64,000 nucleotides of DNA from Opisthocomus hoazin. Its lineage: Eukaryota; Chordata; Aves; Opisthocomiformes; Opisthocomidae. Below, one piece after another: positions 48,330 to 58,499 of the stretch. A model generated the notes under the pieces. That model saw only the letters and a program-made list of their open reading frames with translations. It was not told the origin of the DNA and ran no database searches. The translations under genes were made by a program, and so were the position numbers. Numbering within the stretch: position 1 is the first letter of the stretch; each line of letters begins with the position of its first letter. The stretch covers positions 15,004,677-15,068,676 of the forward strand of contig NC_134429.1 of NCBI RefSeq assembly GCF_030867145.1, written 5' to 3'.

Positions 48330-48740
48330 ACCGGCAGCGGAGTTGGGAAGCCTCAGCCGTGAGCAAAATGACGGATCGAATGTGTGTGTCACTGAGAGTC
48401 GGTGACCTGCTATTGTGTTGATTTTTCTAAAGATCCGCAGCCATCAGAGAATTGCAACATAATTACTGCCCTGTTTATCGACAGCCAGCACTGAAAATCC
48501 ATCGCTGTGGCAAATTAACCCCTTCGGCCCCAAAATGCAGCCAAACTGAAACGCCCCTGCCTCCATCTCCGATGGCTTTTAGCTCTCGAGCCGCACCAGG
48601 ATGTTAATTCCCCGCAGCATCCAGTCGCTCAGCCCCTTCCCGACGTGGAAGGCATCTCTATTGATTCACAATTATATTAATTTTCTCTTTTTGTTGGCTT
48701 TCCAGCTGCTTGCTTTGCAGCTGTAGTGTATCGATAGGTA
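48330..48740. promoter_or_regulatory. candidate distal enhancer island
   Basis: About 400 bp of unique sequence with GCAACATAATTACTGCCC near 48456, GTTTATCGACAGCC near 48472, GGCAAATTAACCCC near 48509, ATGTTAATTCC near 48601 and ATTCACAATTATATTAATTTT near its right end. CpGs are kept in a moderately AT sequence (ATCGA, GCCG, CTCGAGCC), which often marks constrained DNA. No coding frame fits. The function is inferred. Confidence 0.45.
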
Positions 48741-51700
48741 TTGCAATAAATGTAACTCTCCTGCCACATCCACCAGCATCATCTTCTTCCTCTCAGGAGA
48801 AGAAGAGGAGAAGAGCTCCCTAAGTTCATGTTGTTGGGAGGGGAAACACAGTACCCGGCAGAGCTGCTGCAGGCTTGGGTTTTCCGTGGGATGGCTGGGA
48901 TGGAGCCAGTGTCCCCCCTCCCGGGACCCTTCCCGGAGCCTCACTGGCCCTAAGCCCTTTATCAGCCGTGACCGGTCTGAGTGCCCTCGAGCTTGGCTGC
49001 GTCGCCGGCTGAGGCTGGCATCTCACCTCCTGCCCGCAGATAAGGCAGGGGACTGGGGTGGAGGGCGGTGAAAAATCCTCCGGTGCCTGGAGCTGAGGGC
49101 TGAAAGAGCAGAGGTATGAGGAGGTGGTGTGAAAGGGCCCACACGGGGGATGGAAAATGCCTGGGGGAGCTGGAGGAGTTGAAGGTGATGGAGCTCAGGG
49201 GGTTTCATGCAGGGTGTGATCCCTGGGCTATGAGCAGCAGCGAGAAGTGCGGGACTGGGAGCTTTTCTGCTGCAAGCATCACATTGACCTCATGTGGTTT
49301 GCCAGCAAATTTTCTCGCACCGTGTTTGTGCCGTGAGCTGTATATTGGGGCTGCTGGTGTGGCCGAGGGAGGGTTTTTTGTGGCTGGTGCCTCCTAACGA
49401 GTAACATCTTCAAAATCTCTCACTGGAACTAAGCTGGGCTAAACCTGGCATTTGTGGCAATGACAGCTGCATCAGGGATCTGCTTGGGGTGGCTCCTGGG
49501 GGCTGTGTGGTGGGGCTGGTGGCTCTGGACCAGCCACAAAGGTGGAGAATGCGGCTCACTGTAGGCGTGCTGAGTCCCTGAGATCTTTCCGGTCTTGTCT
49601 CTGGGCTGCTTTTTCCTGGAGCTGGTGCTGGGCATGGCCCTGGGCAGCCCCAATGACCTTTGCAAGCAAAGGGAGGGGGGAAAGGAACCGCAGCATCCCC
49701 GCAGCATTAACCAGGGACCGCAGCATTCCCATAGCATTAACCAGGGGCCGCAGCATTAACAAACTGCCTTTTCTGAGCTATTTTGGAGGGAGACAGCCCC
49801 TTGTTTGGGCTTCTCTTGGCCACCCCATCCCTGCATGGCTGATACACTTCGCTGCTCCCATCTGTCCTGGACCACTCACGGGATGGATGGTCCTCACGCT
49901 TGGCTCTGATGGGCAATAGCAGATGAGGCTGGATGGTCTTCCCAGCCGCCCACGCATGTGGCACAGTCTGCTCTGTCTCCTCTTAGCCTGGCGAGGATGC
50001 TTCCAGTGTGACGCTGTCCTTTGGTTAGAGACACCATAAATTAAGCAGAGATTTAATGAAACAACAACAAGCTGGGAGGACTCTGAGATCCTGAACTAGA
50101 AGGACGTAAGGGATAGGCTTCACCTTGGCTGGAGATGGGGCGTTTTGTTGGGCAATCCCTTGACCAAAGAGAATTCGAGCATCCCATGCCGCCGCAGTGC
50201 CCACTGTCTCCTTGCAGTCAGATGCAGGATGACCTGTGTCCTCCTGTCCACCATCCTCAGTGGGGTTTGGTGGGGTGCCTTGTTCCTCTGTGATGGGTTA
50301 AGGAGCTCTCAGGGGGTGAGGGATGCTCTCACGGGCAGGGCTTGGGTGATTTACATGCAGCGATCCATGAGAGGTGTGTTGTTGCTCGCTCCTTGAGCAG
50401 GTGCTGCAAGCTGGGACTGAACTAAATACTAAATTTAAATGTCACCATTTCTGGGGAAGGCAGCTAGACCCAGCACTGGCACAAAACCTGCACTGCCTTG
50501 CCAGGCTGCTCGTTTTGGGGCTAAAAGGCAATTCCTGGTAAAAGCCAAGCCTGGCATTTGGGAGGTGCGAATTGAACAAATGACGTTGATTCAAAGCAAC
50601 TTGAGCATCGTCCAAAATCCTCTCCTTCAGAACAGAATGATGAGCTAAAAGGTTATTTGACCTGATGGGAATTGAGGTATTTCTGGGGCAGTGGCCTGGT
50701 ACAGAGTCCGTTGTCCCCAAACCACACACTCACCCCCTCTCCATGCCCAGGAGCGTTTTGTAGCAGAGCGATGACCCAAAATAGCTGACTTAATGATAAA
50801 TATGATTTTATTTAGCTAGACAGTAGCTTCTTGAGAGATAGCATCTCCCCAGGTTGCCTCGGGGCGAGCGGTTTCACCCCAGGGTTGGCACCTCTAAGGG
50901 ACTTGAGGATATATTCAATAAGGTCCACGGAAGGCAGCTGAGAGGAGCCTAGCCACTGCTTTTTGCCTTGAAATCACTGCCCAGTGCTTTGTGGTTTTGG
51001 TTGAAAACCAGCTGAAAACTGTGAACACCCCTATCCCCCTTCTGCAGCTTGAGTTTTCCCTTCTCCCCATCTTTGTCTCTTCTGTAAATAAAAATGAGCT
51101 TTATTGATTTTATTTCAGTAACAGAGAAATAATTTGCCTTTGGCCCGAGCTCGCAGGATGCTAAACTCCTGCCAGGAGTGTGGTTTTGGGTTTTTTTTCC
51201 TCCTTTTATAGCGTTTCTGATCTGTGTTTATGATGCCAACGCTGACACATCCTAAACTACAGCGTGGCTATAACCCCTGGAAAAAACTCCCGGCGGGATT
51301 GAAATAGTGGCTGGCAAATGTTCCCTCCTCACTGGAGCTTGTGAATCAAAAACCATCAGCGGTTTAAGCAAAGGCTTGTACCGGGGAGGGAGAACTTATG
51401 CCGGAGTCGATGCATATTTTATCACCGCGCTCATTCACTCGCAGCCCTTCTCCCTTCGAACGCTGCGCGGGTTTTAATTAAACAGTCATTGGCAAGGCTG
51501 TTATTCTGGCTTGGAAGGCCTCCAAATAGCCGTGTTTTTCCCCCAAAATGATCACAAGGGGATGTGCTCCCTTCCCCCCTATCCTCGCCAAGATTTGTCT
51601 TCTGCAAATACCGCTAATTATGTTTGTCTGGCCGGACGCCGGCTCTGCGATAGCATCTTTCATTAGCACTGACCTCTCCACGCTCGCAAGGAGCTGGCTG

Positions 51701-52210
51701 ACGTTCCTGGAGTGGTGCCTTGTGGGTGCCACCAAGAAATGTCCCTTCGGCACCAGGCAAGCAGGTCTGGGTCTTGCAAGTGATGGGGTTGTGTTGAGCC
51801 CTGGTTCGTTAGCGTCTGCTTGTAAATGAAGTTGTGCAGCTCCCTGTCTACACATCTGGGTTGCTCCTGGTTGCAAACCAGAGCAGAGAAAGGCTGAGGG
51901 TGGTGTCTCCAGGATCTGCTCTACCAAGGGATTGCTGGTGGCCATGCGTGGGTGGTCAGCTTGGATTAGGTGCAGGAGGAGTGAAGAAACGAGTTGGAGA
52001 GGACAGGACATGTCTTCTCAGCTTTAAACATCTCGTGGAGGCTCTCCTGATGGCTGTGCAACCCATAGCAGCATAGATGTTGCTGCAGGGAACTCTGCAG
52101 AGGGTCTAGGAGAAACCACGGCAGGGGCTGAGAGGTGTCACCTCCCTTACCGGCACCGAGAGATGCGGTGATGGGTCTTCCCTTTTCCCTGGCTTTAAAT
52201 TCCCATCTGG
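48741..52210. other. intergenic DNA, no gene seen
   Basis: Apart from the short tandem repeat at 49687-49760 the sequence is unique. A small AT-balanced patch at about 50770-50830 and another at 51080-51480, with TTTAATTAAACAG at its right end, may be regulatory. The 177-codon minus-strand frame at 51478-52011 has no recognisable family. Confidence 0.55.
49687..49760. repeat. 30-bp tandem repeat, about 2.5 units
   Basis: Two 30-bp units (49687-49716 and 49717-49746) begin ACCGCAGCAT and end GCATTAACCAGGG. A 14-bp partial third unit follows. The few mismatches between units suggest a fairly recent duplication. Confidence 0.85.
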
Positions 52211-52219
52211 CTCCTCAAC

Positions 52220-52680
52220 CACCGACACGAGTTTGCTCTCGCTTGTCAGGAACAAGATACTTGATTTGTCAGTTCGCTGCGCTTAATATTTCTTTCATGT
52301 ATTGCAGAGGTTTGAAATGCAAAACATGTCTGGATAAGCTCACTTTTTCGCTTTTTGGTGTTTTTTTTTTTCCATCCTACTGTAGCCGGCACATTGAAGG
52401 TAGCCGTGTTTAACTAATAAAAAAAGATTTTAAAATGCTGGTTTTGCACTTCTTTAATTGACTTCCAATTTCCATTCGCATGCAGCCTGGCACATTGCGA
52501 AGGAAAAAAGAGCGCCGAGCAAATAAGAAATGCGTCACTCCCTGTTTTTTTTATCATAATCAAAAACGTAAAAATTAAGAATCTGAATAAACGTACATTA
52601 AACTATGTAATTGCCTAAATAAACGTGGCGGGGGTAGATAATGGGTCTTCCTGATTAGAAGAAAATACCATATTTAGTGC
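52220..52680. promoter_or_regulatory. strong candidate distal enhancer island
   Basis: About 450 bp of unique, AT-leaning sequence that keeps several CpGs. It contains GCGCTTAATATTTC near 52279, TGTTTAACTAATAAAA near 52409, CTTTAATTGACTTCC near 52452, TTATCATAATC near 52551, and AACTATGTAATTGCC near 52602. A T11 tract near 52361 is the only simple repeat. There is no sustained open frame. It lies about 3 kb 3' of KLHDC7A and 38 kb upstream of PAX7; the target gene is unknown and the function inferred. Confidence 0.45.
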
Positions 52681-54950
52681 AAAGGTTATATCTGGCTGCG
52701 AAGCAGTGCGGTTTAGCAGTCGCACCCTTCTTCTGGGAGATGAACCAGGCAGAGCAGCTCAGAGGGCAGCGACGGGTCCAAGCGTTGGTGATGGAGGAGC
52801 TCCCTGATGGAGAGCACCCTCGGTGGTACCCTTCAGGGAATTACAGGAGGGGAAGCATTGCTAGTGGGTGGTGGAAATTGGTTTTCCCAGCTCTCATGAG
52901 CCCTGTGGTGGTTGTGTTTTTCTCTTTTGGCACCCAGTTCTGGTGGTCCCCAACACAGTGAGGGTCCTGGTTTGCAGCGACCGGTCTTGCAGCCAGGGAA
53001 AAAGCTCCCAAGAGCAGGACACTCCAGGCAAACCCCCAACCTGGATGGGTTTATTGCAACCTCTAAGTATTTATCGTTACTTGAACTTGCTCGGGGTGGT
53101 TTGTAGCTCCATGGGGCACGCTGTGGAGTTTTATTACAATGCATTGCCTGCTTCCCAGTCCTTTCCTGTAAATCGTGGCAGCTTTGCCGACTCAATCGGC
53201 AACAAAAAATAATATCCTGATGCCTCAAGCTGCACTGAAACTGCTCAGTGGTCTTACAGTTACCCCAAGAGCTGCGAGCCCATGGTTTGAAGCCACTGCC
53301 CATCAGCAGAGACACAGAGGTGGGTTCTGGCGCTGCTGGAAATCAATGACCAGGAGCTGGTGGTGGTGGCAGGAGTCAGTTGGTGACGCTGCCGTTGCCA
53401 CCGCCTCCATCAGCCCTCCGAAGGCTCCTCCCCTGCCCCGGTATTTGGGAGCAATAAAAAAAAAAATCATCCAGGTCTGAGTATCAGTTTGCATTTGTCC
53501 TTTCCTTTTTGCTTTCCTTTAACCACAGCCAAAAGTCATTTCACCGCCAACCACGGGACCGCTGAATGCTTTTTGCTCCAAACCTGGTTGTCCTTCCCTG
53601 CAGAACAAACAGTGCTCCGGCACGGGATGTCCCCAGAGCTTTTAATCTCCCGAATGCCTCCCCAGGCGAATTGTGTTAATATTGGAGAGTGCAGGAGCGG
53701 GGGGAGAGCTGCCCGCCCGCGGTTGTTGCTGTTCAGCGCTCACCGTCACGCTGGGGGATGAGGAAAAGCTGCTGGGTTTTGGGACTGCAGCCTGGTAGGA
53801 AGGAGTTAAGGGAAAGGTGAAATGCTAAGCAGAAGCAAAGAGGCACCGTGAGAAGGGCAGGATCCCAGGAAAGCTTTTCTGGGGATGAAAAAAAAGGCTG
53901 TTACCTGGAAGGGCTCCAGCTGCCCAGTTCCCATCCAGCCTGCGCGTTCTCTGCTCCCCAGCACCCAGCCTGCGGTGGCAGGGGTGCCAAAGGGCACGAA
54001 GCCGGGATGCTGATGGGGACAAGAGGCTTTTGCAGGTTGCAAAGGGGCTGGGTTGCTCGAGTGAAGCAGCCAGTACCTGGGTTTTGCCAGGGGAGAAGTA
54101 GAGATGTGTTGCAGCGTGTGTGAGACCATCTTGTTGAGCTTGCTGCTCTGAACACTGGATGTGCAGGTAGCTAAATAGCAAAGAGTTAAATAATAATGAT
54201 AATAATAAGGAGGTTTTTTTACTCATAAGTTTTACCAGCTCAGGCATCCCAGCAGAGTGAGATGCTGGGATGCAGGAGGCTGCAGCCCCGGCACATGGTC
54301 AGTGGTGTTGTCCTCTTAGGGTAGGAAGCGGTGGCCCCGGGGCAGATGAAAGAGTCTGGACTGTTGCAGCTTTTATCACAGGGAGAGGGTGCATCACCCA
54401 CCCTCCTTGAGCAGAAGCAACGTGCTATGGCTAATGAGCAAGCCTTAGAGGCTGGGTTAATTAATGCAGGCTCCCAAGGTCTCCTAATGTGGGTGTATGG
54501 CACTGATCTTCATAGGAAGCCCTTGAAGGCAGAAAAGTGAGGCCTCCGGGCAGTGACCAAGAGAAGTAATAAATACTTCTGGGAGCACTTTGAGAGAACG
54601 TTAACCTAAGCTCTCCTAAACCACCATGAGCAGCAAGGTGTAAATGTTGATACCATGGGCTGCTCCAGCACCAGCTCTTATCTCACAGCACTTCAAGGGC
54701 ATCCATGACTCTGTGCTCATGACCTGCTGCCACCAAGGAGGCAGGTACAGGAGGGTTTTGTCCGTCTAGGAGCTGTTTTGTCCGTCTGGGGCTTTCAGAT
54801 GACAGATGACGAGCCGTTTTGCTAATGGCTAGAGAGGAAGAAAATGCAATTACCCAAAGTAGGCTTTTGGCAGGACACAGAGGTGGCAGAGTGAGCTCGG
54901 TGAAACTCGGGTAAAAGAGGATGAAAAACTGGCTGCTCACATCCAGGACA
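52681..54950. other. intergenic DNA, no gene seen
   Basis: The sequence is mostly GC-moderate and unique, with a short AATAATGATAATAATAAGG microsatellite near 54189. Open frames up to 160 codons have no recognisable product. Confidence 0.55.
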
Positions 54951-54959
54951 CTGGTTTGC

Positions 54960-55200
54960 TTTTGGTTGCCTCCTCGGAGACATTGTTTGTGCAGTAATTA
55001 GCGATGTAAAACATGCATCGGCCTCTTTGTTCCCATTAGGCTTGGCTACGGCTTGGAATGATGTGCAACAGTAGCCCGTGGTTAATTTTACCAAATGTTC
55101 ACTTTAATTTCATTTAACACCAGCTGTCTTTAAATCTATAGTGCCTATTTACATTGCCTGCATATAAATATACGTATAATTCTGTGCTGAGGAGGAGGTA
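54960..55200. promoter_or_regulatory. candidate regulatory island 3' of KLHDC7A
   Basis: The unique sequence contains GCAGTAATTAGCGATG near 54991, GTGGTTAATTTTACC near 55078 and CACTTTAATTTCATTTAAC near 55101. ATATAAATATACGTATAATT follows near 55163. It may be enhancer DNA or, in part, distal 3' untranslated sequence of KLHDC7A. Confidence 0.35.
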
Positions 55201-55477
55201 ACAGATAATGGGGCACTGGTAGGAGCAGTGCACCCTCTGGCCCCCAGCCTCCAACCCTGGGGTGGGGTGTGTGGTCAAGCCCAACGGCTCAACGCTGGCT
55301 CGATGCCAATGGGGCTGACCTTTGGGTGACACCTCCTTAGGGATCAAACCTCCCTGCTGTGTTCCTCCACCCTAAACCCCCCCATGTGTTGCGTGCCTGG
55401 GTCAATATTAAACAACCGGTGTGTAAAGCAGCTACTCATTGGGCAGTGCACAGCTGGGAGCCTGCAGTGAACCATGG

Positions 55478-55483
55478 TTTATT
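55478..55483 (-). terminator. KLHDC7A: possible KLHDC7A polyadenylation signal AATAAA
   Basis: A canonical AATAAA (TTTATT on the plus strand) lies about 310 nt after the stop codon, within ATGCAAATAAACC. It is the first canonical signal I see after the stop. Longer 3' ends cannot be excluded. Confidence 0.4.
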
Positions 55484-55791
55484 TGCATCCGAGCAAGTAC
55501 GCCTATGTTTAAATACCTCTAAGCAAACGAGTCCACCCAGCTCCTGCTTTGCTCTTCCTTGTATCTTCAACGCTAGGTTTACCGGCAGTATCCAAGGGCA
55601 GTTTGTCTCCTTCCTTACTTACAGGGACTGGGAGGATGTCTGTGTTAAGGTAGTTATGGGTGACACTGCCCTGGTAGCCTTGGTCCCATGGTATGTGGCC
55701 AGAGTAGGCCGGTGGTTTCTTCTACCAGCTTTCACCATCATGTCACATCTGAGCCACCACCACTGTTGCATGAGATCCCAGTATGGGTCAT

Positions 55792-58275
55792 TCAAACCTG
55801 TGTTTGCGCTGTTGCTCCCTCCGGCAGCACCAGGACAGCTGGGAGGAGGCTGCCGTGGGGTGATGGGAAGGGCTGCAGCTCCTTGGTCCCGAAGCGTGGT
55901 GAGATGTGGTCGGCCAAGAAGCGTATGTGGAAGTGCCGGCCAACACAGTGCACCAGGCTGCGCACCACAGCACACTGGAAGCCAGATGGGTCGGGCATGG
56001 CGTAGGCAGCACACTCATACCATAGCTTGGCCTTGGCTCCACAGCGGTAGACGCTGATGCCCGTGCTGCGGTGGAGGTCAAAGCGGTAGATGAAGCCATT
56101 GGTGCTCACCATCTCAGCTGTCCTGTCCTTGCCGCCGCTGACTGGGCTGATGCTCCAGCTGTCTGTGCGGGCAGTGTAGCGCAGAAGCATGTAGCGCAAG
56201 GTGCCTCCTGTCACGTAGATCTCCCCATCGCACACCGTGGCTGTGTGGGCCACGGCAAAGGTGTCATGGGGCAGGGGAGCAGTGAAGGTCCAGCGGTCCT
56301 GCCGGGGGTCATAACGCTCCACTGTGTAGAGGCACTCACCGCCGATGGCGTAGAGGTGGCCATCCAAGGCCACAAGCTTGCAGTGGGGCCGTGCTTGGTT
56401 CAGGGGACAGATCTCTCTCCAGATGTTGGTCAGGGGGTCATAGCAGAAGACACGGTTGGAGGGTCTCTGCGCCTGGCCAATGCCCTCGCAGCCAGCCACC
56501 ACGAAGAGGTAGTTGAACATGCTGCACATGGCACACCCCCGGGAGACCACCTCCGGTGGCACGTGGCAAAGGTGACGCCAGCAGTCCCCTCCATCATCAT
56601 AGTAGCAGAGGCGGCTCGTGTGGAGGCCGGGCTCCTGCACGTTGATGTCCGCCACAGCCACATACATCTTCCCTTTCATCCTCTGCCGCAGGATGACCTC
56701 TCGCTCGCCGGCATTGAGACAGCCGTAGATGGAGGGTGTCCTCAGCACCTGCAGATAGTTGTTGCTCATCACCTTGTAGGCGGCATCCTGGAGTTGGCCC
56801 AGCTTCTGTGCCTTGGCTGTGCAGAGGACCTCGTAGCAGTTCCCCAGGTTCAGGTGGGTGGGTGTTGGCATCTGGAAGAGCTCAGTGCTGGCCACCAGCT
56901 CCGGCTGGGGGCTTGCTGGCGGTGTGCTGGCTGGTGCTGTGATCCCAAACCCCTCAATGGGCACCTGGAGGTGGGGGCTGTCAGTAATCTGGAGGATGCT
57001 ATCCTTGCGGCCAGGAGGTGGTGGTTCAGGGGAGATGTCCAAGCTCCCAGTAGGTGGTGGAACTATGGATGGGGTGGTGGGATCTCGCTTTGCTGAAGCT
57101 GAGTCCAGTTTCTGGGTTGCAAAGCTCTGCAGCTCTTCATTGACCCGCTCTGAGCTGCGGCGCCGGGATGTTTCTGGAGGGATGTAGGGGAGAGACCTCC
57201 TCTTCAACACCGACTGGGAGATGGACTGGACATAGTAGTCATAGACTTTGCCTTTGAGGCCAGGGACAAGCTGCCCAGTCCCATCCTTTGCCCGTCGCTC
57301 GGCAATGTAGTTCTCCTCCACCTGGATCTTTGCGACCGAGGAGAAAGAGTAGGAAGTGTCCGACCCCATGCTGCTTGCCGTCATCGTTAGTCCCAGGTCC
57401 GAGGTGATGCTGAGTGTCTGGATTATCCCCCTGCGCCCCTCGGCCTCCTGGCTCATGCCTCTGATGGCCAAATCCTGCTCCGTGTTTTGGGCGCGTCCAT
57501 CACCTGCCGTCCGGGCATTAGCAACCCCAGGGGAAAGCCCGGTGCTCGGGGCAAGCGTGCCCTGCTCCCTGTGGCTGGTCAGCGTTTCGGCTGCGTCCCC
57601 AGGGTCGTAAGAGCTCAGCTCACTTCCTGGCTCGCTTCCCGCCTTGCTTGTCAGCCTGCTTCCCAGCTCGCTTCCCGTCTCAATTCCTGGCTTGCTTCCT
57701 AGCTCACTTCCCGGATCGTTTCCCGGCTCGCTTCCCAGCTCACTTCCTGGCTCATTTCCCAGCTCGCTTCCCGGCTCGCTTCCTGACTTGCTTCCTGGAT
57801 CACTTTCCAGCTCGATTCCTGGCTTGCTTCCCAACGTATTTCCCATCTTATTTCTCAGCTCGCTTCCCCTCCCGGCCACCCCTGCTCTCCCACGAATCAG
57901 CCCCGGTTCAGAAACCATCTCGTCTCCTTCCTCTTCCTCCTCCTCAGCCCTTGGCACCCCATCCTCCTGAGGAGGTGTCCACTCTGTCCCAGGGATGCTC
58001 GCTTGGCTGGTCGTTTGTCCACCCCCACCATCCCTCCTTACCTCCTCGCCAAACACCCTCCTGTGCCGCAGACCCGTCGCACCGTCCCCATCCCGGGCAG
58101 CGTTTTCCCTCGGCTCTCCTCCCACGTCAGCCGGCGGGATTTTGTCCCCAGCAAGCGAGCGGGACTTATAAAACCTGTACACCAAAGTCAGGAGGAGCAG
58201 AGCGGCGGCGGAGAGGACCAGCTTGCCGGCCAGCTGCATGTCGGACTGCCAGGGCAGGGTTACCTGTTGGGGCAT
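55792..58275 (-). CDS. KLHDC7A: KLHDC7A, kelch domain-containing protein 7A (827 aa, single exon)
   Basis: One open frame from the ATG at 58275 to TGA at 55794-55792. Residues 15-34 form a hydrophobic segment (LVLSAAALLLLTLVYRF) followed by KSR, so the protein is probably an N-terminal membrane-anchored protein. A long low-complexity region follows, with a run of E at 111-116 and a GSEP/GSEL repeat at about 137-222. Residues 303-350 are a conserved family block with YSFSSVAKI and KGKVYDYYV. Residues 476-535 (LNLGNCYEVL to MKGK) form a BACK-like helical region. Kelch repeats fill about 575-790, with motifs such as HLYAIGGECLYTVERYDP and EIYVTGGTLRYM. The human protein is about 777 residues by memory, so this one is longer, mainly through the repeat. 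Cellular function is poorly known. The match rests on the membrane segment, the kelch region and synteny with PAX7. Methionine 13 (DMQLAGK) is an alternative start. Confidence 0.96.
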   Translation of the reverse strand: MPQQVTLPWQSDMQLAGKLVLSAAALLLLTLVYRFYKSRSLAGDKIPPADVGGEPRENAARDGDGATGLRHRRVFGEEVRRDGGGGQTTSQASIPGTEWTPPQEDGVPRAEEEEEEGDEMVSEPGLIRGRAGVAGRGSELRNKMGNTLGSKPGIELESDPGSKSGSEPGSELGNEPGSELGSEPGNDPGSELGSKPGIETGSELGSRLTSKAGSEPGSELSSYDPGDAAETLTSHREQGTLAPSTGLSPGVANARTAGDGRAQNTEQDLAIRGMSQEAEGRRGIIQTLSITSDLGLTMTASSMGSDTSYSFSSVAKIQVEENYIAERRAKDGTGQLVPGLKGKVYDYYVQSISQSVLKRRSLPYIPPETSRRRSSERVNEELQSFATQKLDSASAKRDPTTPSIVPPPTGSLDISPEPPPPGRKDSILQITDSPHLQVPIEGFGITAPASTPPASPQPELVASTELFQMPTPTHLNLGNCYEVLCTAKAQKLGQLQDAAYKVMSNNYLQVLRTPSIYGCLNAGEREVILRQRMKGKMYVAVADINVQEPGLHTSRLCYYDDGGDCWRHLCHVPPEVVSRGCAMCSMFNYLFVVAGCEGIGQAQRPSNRVFCYDPLTNIWREICPLNQARPHCKLVALDGHLYAIGGECLYTVERYDPRQDRWTFTAPLPHDTFAVAHTATVCDGEIYVTGGTLRYMLLRYTARTDSWSISPVSGGKDRTAEMVSTNGFIYRFDLHRSTGISVYRCGAKAKLWYECAAYAMPDPSGFQCAVVRSLVHCVGRHFHIRFLADHISPRFGTKELQPFPSPHGSLLPAVLVLPEGATAQTQV
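57610..57867. repeat. KLHDC7A: coding 12-bp tandem repeat in KLHDC7A
   Basis: On the coding strand the unit is about GGAAGCGAGCCG or GGAAGTGAGCTG, encoding GSEP or GSEL tetrapeptides. Substitutions produce GNEP, GSKP, GIEL, GNDP and similar. About 20 units run in frame across residues 137-222. The 12-bp period keeps the frame, so length change would be tolerated. I do not recall such an array in the human protein. Confidence 0.88.
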
Positions 58276-58283
58276 TTTTCCAT
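58260..58283 (-). CDS. 7-codon upstream ORF overlapping the KLHDC7A start
   Basis: An ATG 8 nt upstream of the KLHDC7A ATG, in another frame, has a strong context (G at -3, G at +4). It stops at TAA after seven codons (MEKCPNR), 15 nt inside the main frame. Ribosomes starting here could resume at methionine 13 of KLHDC7A, 21 nt downstream. It is short and its use is unproven. Confidence 0.35.
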   Translation of the reverse strand: MEKCPNR

Positions 58284-58468
58284 GCCAGGAATGCAGAGAA
58301 GCCGATTAATGATTGCCGAGCGAGCCCAGAGCACGGAGCTGAAGGTTTGGGGCAAGGTGACTTTGAGCGGGCAAAGCTGGCAGGAGGTTTCCGGAGAAGC
58401 TTTGCACGTTTGGAATGGGCTGGGCTCCGGGGAAAAGGTGCAGCCCGGAGCTGGCGGCACAGAGCCCG

Positions 58469-58476
58469 CTTTATTA
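58469..58476 (-). promoter_or_regulatory. KLHDC7A: possible TATA-like element TAATAAAG upstream of KLHDC7A
   Basis: TAATAAAG lies about 195 nt upstream of the ATG on the coding strand, in moderately GC-rich sequence. A start about 30 nt further on would give a leader of about 170 nt. There is no clear CCAAT or GC box, so this is a weak call. Confidence 0.22.
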
Positions 58477-58499
58477 GCCTGGTAAACAGAGGCGCTCAG

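Noticed and set aside
49850-49945. GGATGGTC-type strings resembling the CR1 retrotransposon 3' region
   Set aside because: The match is only a few bases, with no CR1 terminal octamer repeat or longer similarity.
56071-57096. 341-codon plus-strand open frame opposite KLHDC7A
   Set aside because: It is antisense to a well-supported gene, with a composition that follows the KLHDC7A codons and no recognisable domain.
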